A stretch of 64,000 nt of DNA from Diphasiastrum complanatum (GCA_029204225.1 CM055095.1:49732841-49796840); one strand, 5' to 3'. Shown: positions 24,336 through 37,167, counted from the first letter of the stretch. The notes: generated from the sequence alone by a model not told the origin. A program made the numbers and translations.

Positions 24336-25960
24336 CTATGCAAAACAATCTTGATACTTAATAAGTAGCAAACAGAGTGCTTGATACTGTTCAAGAGTAA
24401 GTTGTGATCCCACTTGTACAATCTTTTTCGGTTCTCCTGGTTCGACAAGATTCATTGGCTGCGTCCTACCTGGGCTATCGTAAACCTCTTTAGATTTCGA
24501 CATGTGTTCTTCAGATTCTCGATGTGCTTTAGGTAACATGATAACCACATCATCTAGTGTATAACATTTAAAATGCTCTGGCATATCATGCTAAACTACA
24601 TTTGCTTGTTCTTTTTCGAAAGGACTTGTCTTGGATCTTCGTTTAGTCTTCTTAGCAGGAATTGATTGTGGAGGTGATGACTTTCGGGATGATAAATCTT
24701 TCTTCTCAGGTGAAGACTTCCTAGACGATGATGTCTTGCTGGAGATCTGACTTGAAGAATCATTCTTGAGTTTTCCTTTGTCTTTATTTAATAGAGGTGG
24801 TACTTCCTTTAAATTGATCTTTTGAGAGGGATTTTCCCATTTCAGGACCGTATTATAATGTTGCTTTGCTTGTTTCTTCGTCATCGAACCTGTCATCCTG
24901 TCTCCCTTCAATATAACTGCTTTGGACGATTTGATTGTTGGTTCATCAGGAACATTACGCACTCCAAATCTGGTTGGATCCATATGATGTAGAATCTGTT
25001 CATCCGTAAGTTCTGCATTGCCATCATAAGTTAAGGCATGGCTCATTGGTATGAGATCATCTTCAATTGGATCTGGTACAGGTTCCATTGATATCGAGAC
25101 TACATTCAGCACATTTAGTGGAAACATGATTGGCGTATCCAAAGTTTGATCTAACAAGGAAATCTTGCTCATTTCTGATTGAATATCTTGTTGACACATA
25201 TATCTTGTTGTACAATCAATTGTTGCAAGAGCTTCATTTCAATTGACAGTATCCGTTTGAGAATTGTAGTGAACTCCCAATTTTTTCTCTGGTCGATCAC
25301 AAGTGTGATCTGTTGTTGATGAATTGTCATCCGCTTTTTGAACCACTAGCTTGATAGTCCAAGTCGTAGGATCAATTTTAACTGCATGTTCACGATTTTC
25401 AAAAGTGATTTTGCCGGTACCCCAGTTATGAATTACTTGCGCAACTCGTAACCATGGACGTCCTAAGAGAACTCGGTAGACATTTGGTGCTTCTGGTAAG
25501 TCCATCACAACGAAAGTAATGATGAATTGTACTCCTGCAATCCTGACAGGTATATTGTCCACCATTCCTCGTGGACGAACCGTCGTCTGATCAGCTAGCT
25601 TAATAGCAAAAGTAGCAGGCTTAATCTTTGTAAGGTGCCATGTTGTACATAGCTTTGTAGAAATCAGGTTAATTCCCAAGCTACTCCAACATGGAGTACA
25701 TCGTTAGATTCTTCAAATCTAGCACAAAAAAGCGGCTCCTGATGGTCTTCTGATTCTTCTTGAGCTAACTTTTGCGCTAAGACTTCTTTTGCTTTTGGCA
25801 CCAACTTTAGGAGCTCTCCCAATGAAATATTGATCTTGCTAGACAAAGTATTCATGAGTAATTTTGTATGCGGTGCTTTCGGTTCAGTCATCTTGAAGGG
25901 TTCTTCGTGATGATGTAATTGATCATTCATATCCGTACGTAAATTTCTTGGAGGCTGCAA
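24336..25960 (-). pseudogene. B2 protease region and linker to RT
   Basis: Pieces run 25960-25664, 25679-25239, 25199-24591 and 24584-24336. The protease body reads GINLISTKLCTTWHL, VRPRGMVDNIPVRIAG and VLLGRPWLRVAQV. The active-site Asp-Gly is lost at the frame change near 25670-25690, as in B1. The linker contains LTDEQILHHMDP and a Ser/Lys-rich tail, then LTLEQYQALCLLLIKYQDCF before RT. Confidence 0.82.
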
Positions 25961-26037
25961 TGATGAAGACCAAACTTCAGCTGTTACTTTAGCAGCTTCA
26001 AGTTCCTCTTCTTGTTGCAGATGTTTAATCCACTATC

Positions 26038-26960
26038 TCATATCATGATATCTTCGTTTTTCTGCATTAAGATTTGGATAGACTTTCGATCTGTTGGTGT
26101 ATCGTTCAATGGTATAGAATCAGCAGGTACTGAATCCACTACTGGTTCTTTTTGCTTTTGTGCTCTGGTGACCACCATCAAGGGTGCACTTGGTTTATTA
26201 TGAGCTACCGATCCTTGCTTGATTGTTATCAAATTTATAGGTGTTGTAGTTGGTGGTGGCTTCGTTCTTGCTGGACAGTCTTTATAGCAATGCCCATATC
26301 CATAGTCACGACAGAATGGTACAAATTTTTCTCTATTTGGACGTTCTGCAACCTTATGATTTTTTCCACATGCAAAGCATCCAAGTGGTGCTCTGGCCTA
26401 ATTTCTCGAGGCTTGTTGTTGAGCGGTAGCATAAATGGCATACTATTCTGAAGATCCATCTTTCTGATCATTACCATAGCTCCATTGCTCAACTCTTCCA
26501 TAAGGTTCTGGTTCCATCAAATTGGCAGGAGGAACAGAGTGTTTGGGTTGGGCAGGCAAAGCTAGACGTTCCGGGTATCCAAGAGTAGATTGTCGTAGTC
26601 TTGCTGATGGATTCCCTCCATACTGTGGATCTCGATATCCCATCTGGGCATACCATTGCTGAATTATGTGAGGGCTGAAGTTGCAAAAGGGAGTCTCATG
26701 GTCAGGTGAATTACACAGATGGCAAACACTAATTTCCATTCATTTTTTCAATTGAGGACACTCGTTTACTGTGTGATTTCCTGTACAAATAGAGCACCAG
26801 ACATCTTCCCTGGTAGGAAAAGTCTTTGCAAACTTTTCAGGTTCCTTGTTCACTTCTCCATGAAAATTTTCCAATGCTTTGATCTTCTCATCAAATTGCA
26901 ACTGCAACTTTTCCATCTATTTCTGCTGGTCTTCCCAAGTTTCTGGAACTCATTGAGCAT
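26038..26960 (-). pseudogene. B2 nucleocapsid zinc-knuckle region
   Basis: This is the antisense counterpart of 18305-19100. The modules in order are a CSICTGNHTVNEC-like motif (~26790), CHLCNSPDHETPFC (~26720), a CFACGKNHKVAEC-like motif (~26360) and a CRDYGYGHCYKDC-like motif (~26300), in several frames. Stops and single-base indels differ from B1, so the two copies decayed separately after they arose. Confidence 0.72.
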
Positions 26961-26963
26961 CAT

Positions 26964-27608
26964 TTATGCAGTAGCATTGGCATTCGTTGATGCAATAGTG
27001 GTGGATGTCGTAGTAGTCTGCCTTGCTGTATAAGGCAACATACTGACATTCAGCTCATCATCTGAATCTTCATCCTCTTCCCAAATTGCATCGTCCATCG
27101 CATTTTGCAAAAGTGCGCACTCATTATGGCGTTCACGTCTGATCCGTTTAGGTAGTCCTGACAAAAACCACATAATCATGGCATTTTCATTAATCAGCTC
27201 AGGCTCACATTCCTATCTAAGACGTTTCACCCTTTCGATGTAATGTCGAACCATTTCTCGCTTTCCCATTTTAATTTTACTTAAAAGTAGGAAAGGGTCT
27301 TCCATAAACTTTCGCGGTTTGAACCGTGTGATAAGGGCTCGTTTAACAACCTCCCAATCTGTACGCTCAATTTCATCTTGGTTATAGAACCAATCTTGTG
27401 TTGCGCCTGTTAAGGCCATAGAAAACAACTTAAGTTTATCTTGAGGATAAATCTCACCATAGACCTCACACGATTCAGCATAATCTGAAGAAATCTAACT
27501 GGATCTGTTAATCCATTATATTTGGGTAGATCCAATTGGGTGCTCTTCTAACAATAATTGGATTGACCTCCTGTGGAGCACTCCAGGAGTAGCTCCAGGG
27601 GTAGCCAT
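26964..27608 (-). pseudogene. B2 gag (broken)
   Basis: The ATG is at 27608 (MATPGATPG). A frameshift follows within about 10 codons, and stops occur around 27540-27430. Then AESCEVYGEIYPQDKLKLF and MALTGATQDWFYNQD continue to 27213, a stop lies at about 27212, and IMWFLSGLPKRIRRERHNE runs to the TAA at 26966-26964. The end is TAAATGATG, exactly as in B1. Confidence 0.85.
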
Positions 27609-29065
27609 CCTACAAACTTAGATCAAATCGATAATGTGATTGGATATAGATTTTTCCAAAAAACTATCTTAGATTAGGTTTGCTAGCTCTATTCCATTTT
27701 TCAAGAATCGAATTCTATATGATGAAAAACTACCCAAAATTCGATCAATCGATACTTCTCAAAAAATGATAAATCTCAATTCAGAATATATCAGATTTGA
27801 TCCAAATTTTGATAGAGACTTGATCTGGAAAATAGAAACTAAAAATAGGACTGGCGAAGGTTTTCTCGACGAAGGTTCAACAATGCTACTTTGGGATAAA
27901 AACTCTCTGAACACTGTTCTGGCAATTTTTTGGAAAATAACCTTCGCCGGCTTCTCAGCTGGAAGATCTGACACAGATAAAACTATGAAAAATCGGACAA
28001 AGATTTCTGACACAAGAAAATACAGTTTTTGTGATCTGGCAAGGGTAAGAGATTCTTAAATTTAAATGCCATGAATATACCTAGTGAGAACACTCCTGAA
28101 TTTGAAGCCTATAGTGAACTTAGGCAAGAATTCAATGAGGTTTTTCTAGACCTTTTTGTAGGTTTACCACCTGAAAGGTTTGTAGATCACAAGATTGACC
28201 TTATACCTTGTTCAATTCCGATTACACAACACCCTTATAGGATGAGTGCATCGGAAGAGACTGAGGTACAAACGCAATTACGTGAGTATCTAGAGAAAGG
28301 ATTAGGGTGATTAAACCTAGTAAGTCTCCTTGGGCATCACCAGTGATTCTAGTCGCCAAGAAGGATGGGACTATAAGGTTTTTCGTAGACTATACCATGC
28401 ATGGATGACCTGATAGATTATCTTGGTATCAAGAGTAATACTGGTAACTTTGCAAAAAAGTGACTTTTTTGGCAAAAATATGACAATATGACAACTGATC
28501 CTCTGAAAACCTTTTTATTTTTGGTATTATTTTTCGTCGACCTGGCAATAGATAGATTTGAATCACATCTAAGCACAGTGAATTGGGCGAAGGTTCTTTT
28601 TCTGTATTTTTTTTAGGGTTTTGATGATTTTTGGTGTTTTTTGGTGATTTTTCTGATGTTTCTGGAAATCTGCTGGGAATTAATCTTTGCCCTTCAACCT
28701 GAAGGTTCTGTAAACAAAACCGAAGGTGTTTGCAACTCGGCGAAGGTTTCCTGAAAGAGGCTAAAAACTTTTGGTCTGTGATGATGTTTTTTGTCTCTTT
28801 TTGACCAAATTTGACAGATTTGACCGATTTTTGTTATTTTCTCTGATATTTCAGATCCAAATGGATCTTAAGATTGGTGATCTGAATAGCTTTCCCTATT
28901 TAATAATCAGATTAGATTTCAAACAAGCAAATCCACTCAAAATTTGGCAAAATCAATCCCAAACTAACCCTATAATGCAGTTTTAACACTATTCATGCCA
29001 TGACAAGATGCCTAATGCAAGCTAACCATCAGCCAAACATGCTGCAAACTGAAAAATTGGTGTAG

Positions 29066-29084
29066 CTCCCCGGCAACGGTGCCA
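29066..29084 (-). other. B2 primer-binding site (tRNA-Asp type)
   Basis: The minus strand reads TGGCACCGTTGCCGGGGAG, a near-perfect complement of the tRNA-Asp 3' end, four bases inside the LTR. Confidence 0.85.
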
Positions 29085-29088
29085 AAAT

Positions 29089-29835
29089 TATAGTGGGTTT
29101 CTTTCCTTGCCTAACCTGAATCCAAGATCTAGTCAATCTAGCATCAAAGAGACGGAGTTAGTTGTCACGTGTAGGTTCGTTCCCATGAGAGCGATAATAT
29201 AGTTCAGATTTTAACATGAATGGAGGATCTAACACTAACATCCATTAACACTAAGCATTAACACTACATCCATTAACCCTAAATCCACAACAATGATAGA
29301 AACTTACTCTTCTCTCTCTCCCTTTCTCTCCCACAAAAAGCATAAGAAATAGCAATCCCAATAATGATCAGATCCAAGAATTAGCAAAATCCAAAGAAAG
29401 CATGAGAAATGGAGGAAAAGAGAGAAAGAGCAAGGGCATTCATCAATCCATTTCTAAAGAGAACCAATCTGCTTTATTGAAATGAGGAAATGAACATGAG
29501 GAACAACTTGAGTTGGTCCCTTTCTATAGTAGAGAGGAGGACCCTAGCCTCTGAATCCTATTGGTCCAGTCTTGCCTCTCTTTTTATTCAAATTTAAAAA
29601 AGTGTGGGAACCATCAAAATTGGAGGGAAACCCAACTTTTATTCACTAACTTGACATTTAGGCCCTGCGACATTAAAAGTCCTGCAAAAAGGCCTAAAGT
29701 CCTTTTATTAACTCTTAACTAATCAATCAAATAACTATGTGGTCATCGTATTGGACTTACACACGCAAGGTGCCAAAACCCTCTCACTTATTAACTAGGG
29801 TTAGGGTTGGCTTGGGATCTGCTAACCCTCCAACA
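29089..29835 (-). repeat. B2 gypsy 5' LTR
   Basis: The minus strand begins TGTTGGAGGGTTAGC at 29835 and ends ACCCACTATA at 29089 (the terminal CA has become TA). The full length is about 747 bp, compared with 206 bp for the deleted B1 copy. Confidence 0.8.
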
Positions 29836-30448
29836 ATGTCTCTGCTGGGGCATAATCCAGGGTAAATTCTAGGTCGTGCCTTTCGGATCGGCAGAGTTAT
29901 ACATAGGCTCTTCGACTATGTATGCTCTCGAATATATCCGTATCAAAGAACTTCGATTTTTGTGAAACGAAAATAATAAGCGACATTTTTGGAAGCGAAA
30001 GTCGCAGTTTTATCTGTACAAACCACAAGCGGTTGCAGATTTAGGCGCATTCGACGATGCAGGTCTGTTGATAAATATCAATATGACTTATCCGGAATTA
30101 TTCAGTCTATATGTGGATTGGGAGCGAAACCTTGCAGAATATTTTGCAGAGATTCGCCATAATTTGCAAGATAGAAGGAAGTCATTTCGTTATAAGCAAT
30201 TTTGTACATATACATTTTGGCAGTTTGGTACCTTTGCGGCAAAGACGTTATTTTTTGTTCAGAATATTTATGTTAAAAACAATTTTATTAGATTTTCAGC
30301 TCGTTACTGTAAAGAAATCACTCTACGAAGTGATTCAGATGAAGATACCAAGTTAACCCAGGAGCTGTTCGATGGAACATTACTCCCGGTTAAGTTAGAA
30401 GAATTCGGCAACTTACCAGTGAATGAATATTTGGTATTTCCTTGGTAA
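29836..30448 (+). pseudogene. D C-terminal region of unknown function, second part
   Basis: The frame of the 15705-16204 segment resumes here without loss of phase: 16203-16204 plus 29836 make one codon. After stops near 29879 and 29961 the frame is open to 30448: LYKPQAVADLGAFDDAG, MTYPELFSLYVDWERNLAEY, then RKSFRYKQFCTYTFW, ending in a TAA. The last 126 codons are uninterrupted from 30068. I cannot assign a family. It could be an extra ORF of D or a captured gene piece. Confidence 0.5.
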
Positions 30449-30469
30449 ACATATTTGCTCTTATCAGGC

Positions 30470-31045
30470 CATACACCTATTGTACTTCACATGTGTGAAG
30501 CCTTTGGATCATCTTTTTTTATTGTTCTGCTTGGATTAATAGATATTGTCAAGTAGAAGCTAGAATTGGATGCTAGTCTTGATATAGATCAAGATTCCAA
30601 GCTACCAATCACTCTTATTGATCATTTGTGGATTAGAATGGGTCCTTTACTCTGAAATTTCACATGGCACTCCCCACATGTGTGAAGACCGTTCATGTAC
30701 TTGATATATAAAGAGATCACCAAATCTAATGAGAAGTTGATGAGAGATTTCCATTCTAGCAATTTGCTTGAGATCTACACATTTGTCGTGTGTTTTTATG
30801 CTTGTAAGCTATCAAATAATTTTATTACTTTGCTCTCTAGTCACAATCTGTACAGTGACTGTTTTTCACATGTGTGAGGCATCTCTCGATAGTTTTTTGG
30901 TGTTACATCTATTGACCTTGCTGAATAGTTAGAGATTTGCATCTAGATCAAGATCTAGTCAATAAAACTTGATGAATCCTTTGATTTGGCAATCAATAGC
31001 TCTTGTAGATTGATTAGTACAATCAATTATTGTTCTAAAATCAAA
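30470..31045 (+). repeat. Copia LTR fragment (C1/C3 type)
   Basis: It resembles the C3 LTR over most of its length: a TTCACATGTGTGAAGCC-like element, a GTACTTGATATATAAA promoter-like stretch near 30700, GATGAGAGATTT, CTGTACAGTGACTGTTTTTC and ATCTAGATCAAGATCTAG. It stops without an LTR end and abuts antisense C5. Confidence 0.7.
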
Positions 31046-31660
31046 AAATTCACAAATAAGACAGCCTTACGGACTTTTACTGTTTTTGAAATAGGATAAC
31101 AAATCCTATAACCTTTGTTATTTTCACTATAGCCAACAAAAACTCCTTTGAAAGAAGTTGCATCCTCTTTCTTTCTAGTTTCCAAAGGAATGTGGACATA
31201 ACAAGTACATCCAAACACTTTCGAATCTTTTGCATTTGGCTTTCTACCATACAAGGCTCGATACGGTGAGATCCCATCAATGGCACTATTTGGAAGCCTA
31301 TTACATAAATAGTTAGCACATGTTATGGCCTCTCCCCAAAATGAGATCGGTAGAGATGCATCTAGCCTCAAATCAGATGTTATGGCCTCTTCCCCAAATG
31401 AGATGGGTAGAGATGCATCTAGCCTCAAAGACTTTGCACACTCACATAGGCTTCTATTTTTCCTCTATGCCACCCCATTTTGTTGGGGGGTGTAGGAACA
31501 TGTGTACTCTCTTTTGATGCCATTACTCTCACAAAAATCTCTCATCCTATTGGAGACATATTCTCCTCCATTATCACATCTTAGAACTTTGATGCTAGAT
31601 CTAAATTGATTCTCAATAAGAGATTTAAACTTTACAAAAGCTAATCTCGGCCCAATCGAC
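31046..31660 (-). pseudogene. C5: antisense copia integrase fragment
   Basis: Read leftwards it shows VLRCDNGGEYVSNRM, YTCSYTPQQNGVA, RSLCECAKSLRLDASLP, ITCANYLCNRLPNS and KEDATSFKGVFVGYSEN, which match C3's integrase closely. A piece of about 57 bp coding for LRLDASLPISFWGEAIT is present twice in tandem (31319-31432), the first time with a stop. Both ends are abrupt. Upstream of about 31660 the similarity stops. Confidence 0.88.
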
Positions 31661-34600
31661 CTAGCCCAAGCTTGGATGATGGTGTAATAGATCCACTCAA
31701 AATTCCTAGCAAAACACACTCTCAAATTAGTGAGCTCATGGGCTAATTACATACATCACATGACATGCTACTATTGGCTACTTCATTGAGGCAAGGATTG
31801 AAATCCCAAGCCCTCCATAGAAAACACAAATAATCCAAGGGTGCACAAAGTAGCACATCTCACCTACTACCATTTTGCTTTGACTTGTAACTTAAACTTT
31901 GGGCTTTTTATATTATTTTATTTACGTGGGCCAAGTCTACTTTATTCTATGATACAATATTCTACACTTCACAAATGTGCTAATTGGGTTTACGCACGCA
32001 AAAAGCCACGACTCTCACACATATTTTATTTTCTCTAAAAAAAAAATTTATTTATTTTGTCAGCTCCATTTATTTGTGTACAAATATTTCCGACAATAGT
32101 AAATATACTCTTGTTGCTTAGTTTTACTTGGTAGCTTCATGGTGGTAGTTAAAATTCATCACATAATCTCATGAAAGACTAATAATAAGCCTATGGGATT
32201 CAACAAATTCAAATCTGCATAGGTCCTCATAATCTTTCTATTGTAATTGAGCTTCAAATGCTTTGAGATTAACAATTTTTGAAAGCTCAACAAGGGTAGA
32301 AGGTGGTATACGATCTGGTTGTTTGAATTAGCATTCATAATTTTTGGCTTTGTGAAACACAAACATTTATTTGTTTTTTGCCAAATGATATTCCTCTAAG
32401 CATAAGCATGAAAGATGTAAAACATACAACAATTGTAGTGGCATATTAAATGCTAGAACCATTCAATTGGGTTGTTTGAAGTAGCTTAGATTGATGCAAT
32501 GGTCCTTGATTATTGTTGACTTCGTGAATACAAACATTTGCTTGGTTTTAAATTTAAGAGAAAGCTTGTAATGAAATTTCTTCAAGAAGCTAAAGATGAT
32601 CATGATCAACAATGTGAGATAGTGGTATTTATAGGCAAGCAATGAATTCCAAGTGGTTTTGATTCACTAGCTAGATCAAAAATCATGCTTAAAATCTAAA
32701 ATATGTGTTGAAGGTGCACATGAAACACTTTTAATACTCAATGACATTAGTTTAGCTTGGTTGAATGATAGAAATTTAGGCAGATGCCTCAAACTTGGGA
32801 GGTGGGAAGTACTTATTAAGATAATTAAATGATAGCTTGTAGAACACTTCACTTGTTGGGCTATCTTTCCATTTGCAGTACTTTTTCCACCAATTTAACT
32901 CGTCCTTGTCAACTACATCACATGATAAAGTGTGATCATAAGCTTTCACGATGTTATTCAAAAGCACCTAGTAATTTCCACCACGCTTGCATGTTCAAAG
33001 CCCAAGTCATCAAAAAATTGTGCTAACTAGGTGATTTGAAACCAATGAGAATGTTTTCAACATAATTGAATGTCAATACATGTTGTTTATACTACAACTA
33101 AAAATTTCGCTACTAGTTTAGATCATTGAACTTCGCTACACATTGTTTAAAGGTATGTCACAATGATAGCATATGTAATAACATTGCTAAATCTTAGCTA
33201 TTATTGTAAGTTTGTGATGTTTGCTTTCGGTTGTCACCCAATGAAAAAATTAATTGTTCATTAATAGAAAGTCAATGATAAAGAATTTTTTTTCAAAGTG
33301 TGGATAGACAACAATCTTGGAGGGATGAACTTTTCATTACTAGTTATGATTTTTTTAGTAGTGCTTCAATCTTGACTTGTGCATCATGCAAAGGGACATC
33401 TAGGAATTTATGGGTTCTGAAGTAATCATGTGTTATGTGTGGTTACATGTTGAAGTACAACGTATAAATTCTACATAGTGAGAATGGTGTGAATGCACTA
33501 CTTTGCAACAATACACAACCTTTGAAAAAGTGGTGAACGAGTTTTAAGGGTGTTGAGCTCTACAATTTTGAAAAATACTTATAGTATTTTATTCATTTCA
33601 AATAGTAGCACATTATTTCACCATAGCTAGGTTATAGGGGTGGTTTATGTGGCAATGAAGACGCATGCTCAATCATGGCCTATGAATTATGCTTTTCTTA
33701 TGATTGTTTGGTGATGCACAATGTAATGATGTGAGTGCAATGTATCTTATTATATAAAATAACACATTGACAATGAACAATTGGGAGCACAAAGGGATAT
33801 TTGTAGAAATGAAATGTTTAGCAAAAAGGTTTACCTCACAAATCAAAACATGAAAAGTAAGCTAAAGTAAATGTCCAATCTCAATACTTTAACTTTTTAT
33901 GACTTCCTTCAGCCAATCCATTATGTAAAGCATGCAAGTGCATTCATACTAGGAGTAAAGAATCTAAAGTCCCACTTCCCACTCAATGTTACTCCATTCA
34001 AACACATTATACATTATTCTTTTCATCAAATCTCAGGGGTAGTTGACATCACATTTGTTATCTCCAACCTTGTACTATTGAAAATAAGGGAGTTAAATCC
34101 TATTTGAAAAGCAATCATCATATGTTCATGTATGGAGACATCATATGCACATAATTGTTTTGTTCCAAAGACAAAGATTTCTTTGAGTAAAGATTTCTTT
34201 GTTGCTTTACATCATCTAGGGAACTACATCTGATTTTTCTCATTTCATGTAATCTTTTTTCATAATGTTAGCGCATAGTTAAGGTAGTAAACCATTACGT
34301 GTAATCTAAAAAAACATACGTGTTCTACAAAAATTTAAAATTTTGAACTATTTCATTATGTCAAACTCAAGTTTCTAGATAGTTTACAACAATAAACTTA
34401 TATTTTTATTTCATGACAACAAGTTACACATTTTCACTAAAAACTTGAGTTCCAAAGGGTTTTGGTAAAGATTTAAAATAAGTAGGAGAAATTAATGTCC
34501 AAAGCTAATAACTAATAGCTATTTTTTCTCTTTTTACATTCCTATCCACTCACAATTCAATAATAAGGTTAACCTAATAGATCAATACAATTATTGCAAA

Positions 34601-35860
34601 ATTGGTAAATCTCCTACAACCCCATGATTAAAAGAAAACCTTAACAAAGTACAATTACTACCTATGGATTCTTTTAGAAAAAGCTTTCACACCTCTCATC
34701 TATAAGTCCCCAATCTGGAAGGTCAAAGCAACACAATACTAACATTAATTTCATGAAGTGATAAAGCAAAATAATACATCGTGAACACATGGAGGCCTTT
34801 AATAAAAAAAATTAAAGCCAAGGTAATCAACTCACATTTAAGCTACTTGAGACTCTTTCATCATAGATACTTTCTTATTTCTAGCATTCCAAATGTCCCA
34901 TAGTAAGTTCACACAACACAACAACCAAAATAGAAAATCCATATGGTCTAAATGAAGATTATTAGCTCACAAAGAATGCCTAGGTTTTATGAATCTCCAA
35001 AAAGGAGCCAATAATCTAGGGTGAGTTCAAGGAAGAGGCGTGGCATTGTTTCATTCTCATAGGGACATACAAGGAAAAGCCAATTCTCAATGATAAGCCA
35101 TTTACTTTTCAGGGGGAGGGAATGAGAGACAATGTAGTAGCATAAAATTCTATGGTTTGTTTTTGGAATTTTTGTTTACAATTCTGAATCTATTTCTATA
35201 AAGGATTTGGATGTGGTACTATCCTTATTTAGAACTATAAAAATGAAAAGGAGCAACAAAGTCCTTGTAGACATCTAAATTGATACGAGAAGATTTTAAG
35301 GAGGTTTCCAATTCTAAGAAGTGCTAATAATGAACTTTGTGGAAGTAAGACAAGAAAGAATAATTTGTACAATTAGAAGTAAGTAGATTCCTTAGCCTTA
35401 AGATGATGGAGAGTTGATGAAGAAGAGAATTGAGGGGGCAGTACAAGGCCTTTTTTTTAAATCAATGAGAAAGTCATTTTACAGATTAGAAAAAAGAAGA
35501 TATTTTTCTTTATAATTATACTTCTAGGTAACAAAATCATGTCAAAATTAGGAGTAGTTGAGAAGGCATTTCACTCAATATTTTGAGCTAGCCGGAATCA
35601 TGGAGGCCTAAATGGTATGGTCTTAAACCTTGAGAGTAGAAGATCCTAGAAAATAAAAATACAACATAATCATATGAACAAAAAGAATAAAATTACCTTG
35701 TCTATGTCAACATCCTCTTGCAAGTTGTACCACCACTAAAAAAATAACTTCATATTGTATAGACAAAGCCATGCATAACTGAAGGAGTAGATGAATGCTT
35801 ATTGTGATTTAAATGCACTTCATCGTTGTTTGATCACACTTGTTCACTCACTCTGATTAG
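31661..35860. other. No supported gene; AT-rich DNA
   Basis: I find no retroelement motif, RNA gene or long open frame. Short frames such as 32776-32967 (-) and 33871-34107 (+) have no recognisable motif. From its position relative to copy A it could hold decayed transposon sequence (the place where the Ulp1-like gene would lie), but I cannot see that in the sequence. Confidence 0.5.
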
Positions 35861-36125
35861 AGCACGGACGTCTACGACTCCTCAGCTTCTGATCAGACAA
35901 TGGCTGGCTTTGACGCCTAAGGAACTTGCATGATTTTGTTGTTCTTTTAATCTATTTCAAAACTAAACTCCTTATTGAATCTAATATCCAGTAATACCTC
36001 AAATTATTTCTAATCTATTCGGTGGACTATACTCATTCTATTTTGTGAGTATGAATTAATTTTAAAGATCTTGTTGGACACCAAAACATTTAAGCTGTGA
36101 CTACACTTAGCATAAACAATTTATT

Positions 36126-36374
36126 AGACTATTTTTGCATCTAGCAGCCCATTGTAGTGAGAGAGTTGTTCCACAAATATTCCTGCTCTCTTCTCCGCTC
36201 GCAATAGTTATGGCAATTAAGGCACTTTGTCATTTTCTTGGAGAAGATAATTTTACAAAGTGCATAGAATACTATTTGTCAAAAAAAACAATTACAATTA
36301 AAACTCTTAGGATATGGACTAGTGAATTCCATGCTCAAGTCATCACACTTTGCATTGTATGCTGCATATATTGA
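36126..36374 (+). pseudogene. DNA transposon copy A: fragment related to the copy B minus-strand gene
   Basis: The frame encodes LSSPLAIVMAIKALCHFLGE and then DNFTKCIEYYLSKKTITIKTL. It aligns with the C-terminal part of the gene at 54712-53339: LSPVGESLIMAVKALSFYLGG, KFVKINKIIFIKRSYVLNIL. The shared pattern is M-A-x-K-A-L, then (F/Y)LG, then F-x-K. Function unknown. It lies on + while copy A's transposase pieces lie on -, the mirror of copy B. Confidence 0.5.
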
Positions 36375-36478
36375 TCTAAGTAAGTGTCAGAACTGCCATT
36401 TCTTGGATTCATATGAAAAAGAAAGTTATTACATGACTCTAAGTTGCAACTTTAATTGGAGAAAATATGCAAGAAGTG

Positions 36479-37167
36479 TGAAGAATTGCCAAAAATTGGC
36501 AAATCTAGCTTGATCAAAAACCATGTAGAATAGTGTAAATTGTGTACACAAGTGGGTCCCACACATGTGAGGCCATGATGCCACATGGGAAACCCATCCT
36601 AATGTAGGTTAGGTCAAGTCAAGAGAGTTGGTCATGTCTATTTGGTGGTCATCCCTACTTTATAGGACCTACACCTAAGTTTAAGGTGAAAATTTGACCA
36701 ACTAGCTACCTACCAAGCATAACTCTAGGAAATGGACTAGGGTTTCATTTTAGGTCAAGGAGAGTGAGTTAACTTCCTTATTACATGCTGGAAATCCACC
36801 TAACTTCAAGAAGGAAGTCGAATTTGCTATGTATTCCCTCTCTCCATAGTGAGAAGATAGAAAATTTTTGGAGCTCATTGGCAATCTCAAGCTAGTTCAC
36901 TATGTACATTGAGTTTTTGTGATCCAAATGAAACCAAATCAATTTGTACTTGTTTCTCAGGTTGAAGGCCGTACTACAGCCTGTATTACACACGTGTGGG
37001 CTCGGATTTCAATGTTTATCAATGCTTTTGATTGTTAATGCTTGTTGTTTGTATCTAGAACAACTTTTTTGTGTCTAGTTTTTTGATAGATTGTTAAGCA
37101 AGCATCCAATCACTCTTGTGGATCTTTTGTAGATCCATTTATGGTCCTAAAGTACAGTACTTTCACA
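36479..37167 (+). repeat. N 5' LTR
   Basis: From TGAAGAATTGCC to ACTTTCACA, 689 bp. It contains ACACATGTGAGG and one exact CACACGTGTG at 36989-36998. Confidence 0.92.

Larger units (their letters stand above)
21926..29835 (-). mobile_element. B2: Ty3/gypsy retrotransposon on the minus strand, 3' end missing
   Basis: In its own direction: LTR (29835-29089), primer-binding site, leader, gag (27608-26964), zinc knuckles, protease, RT, RNase H and integrase. It breaks off inside the integrase tail at about 21926. The domain order (integrase last) is Ty3/gypsy. There is no polypurine tract or 3' LTR. Stops and frameshifts occur throughout. Its first half is an inverted repeat of B1. Confidence 0.9.

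Noticed and set aside
25660-25700. Programmed frameshift at the protease start of B2 (also in B1 near 19575)
   Set aside because: The frame change is shared by both copies, but no slippery heptamer is visible and the active-site Asp is lost, so decay inherited from a common ancestor is simpler.
16200-29840. Target-site duplication around the B1/B2 block
   Set aside because: The flanking five bases (GATAC and ATGTC) differ.
32776-32967. 63-codon minus-strand frame (WWKKYCKWKDSPTSEVFY)
   Set aside because: Protein-like at first sight, but too short, with no matching pieces nearby, to support a gene.
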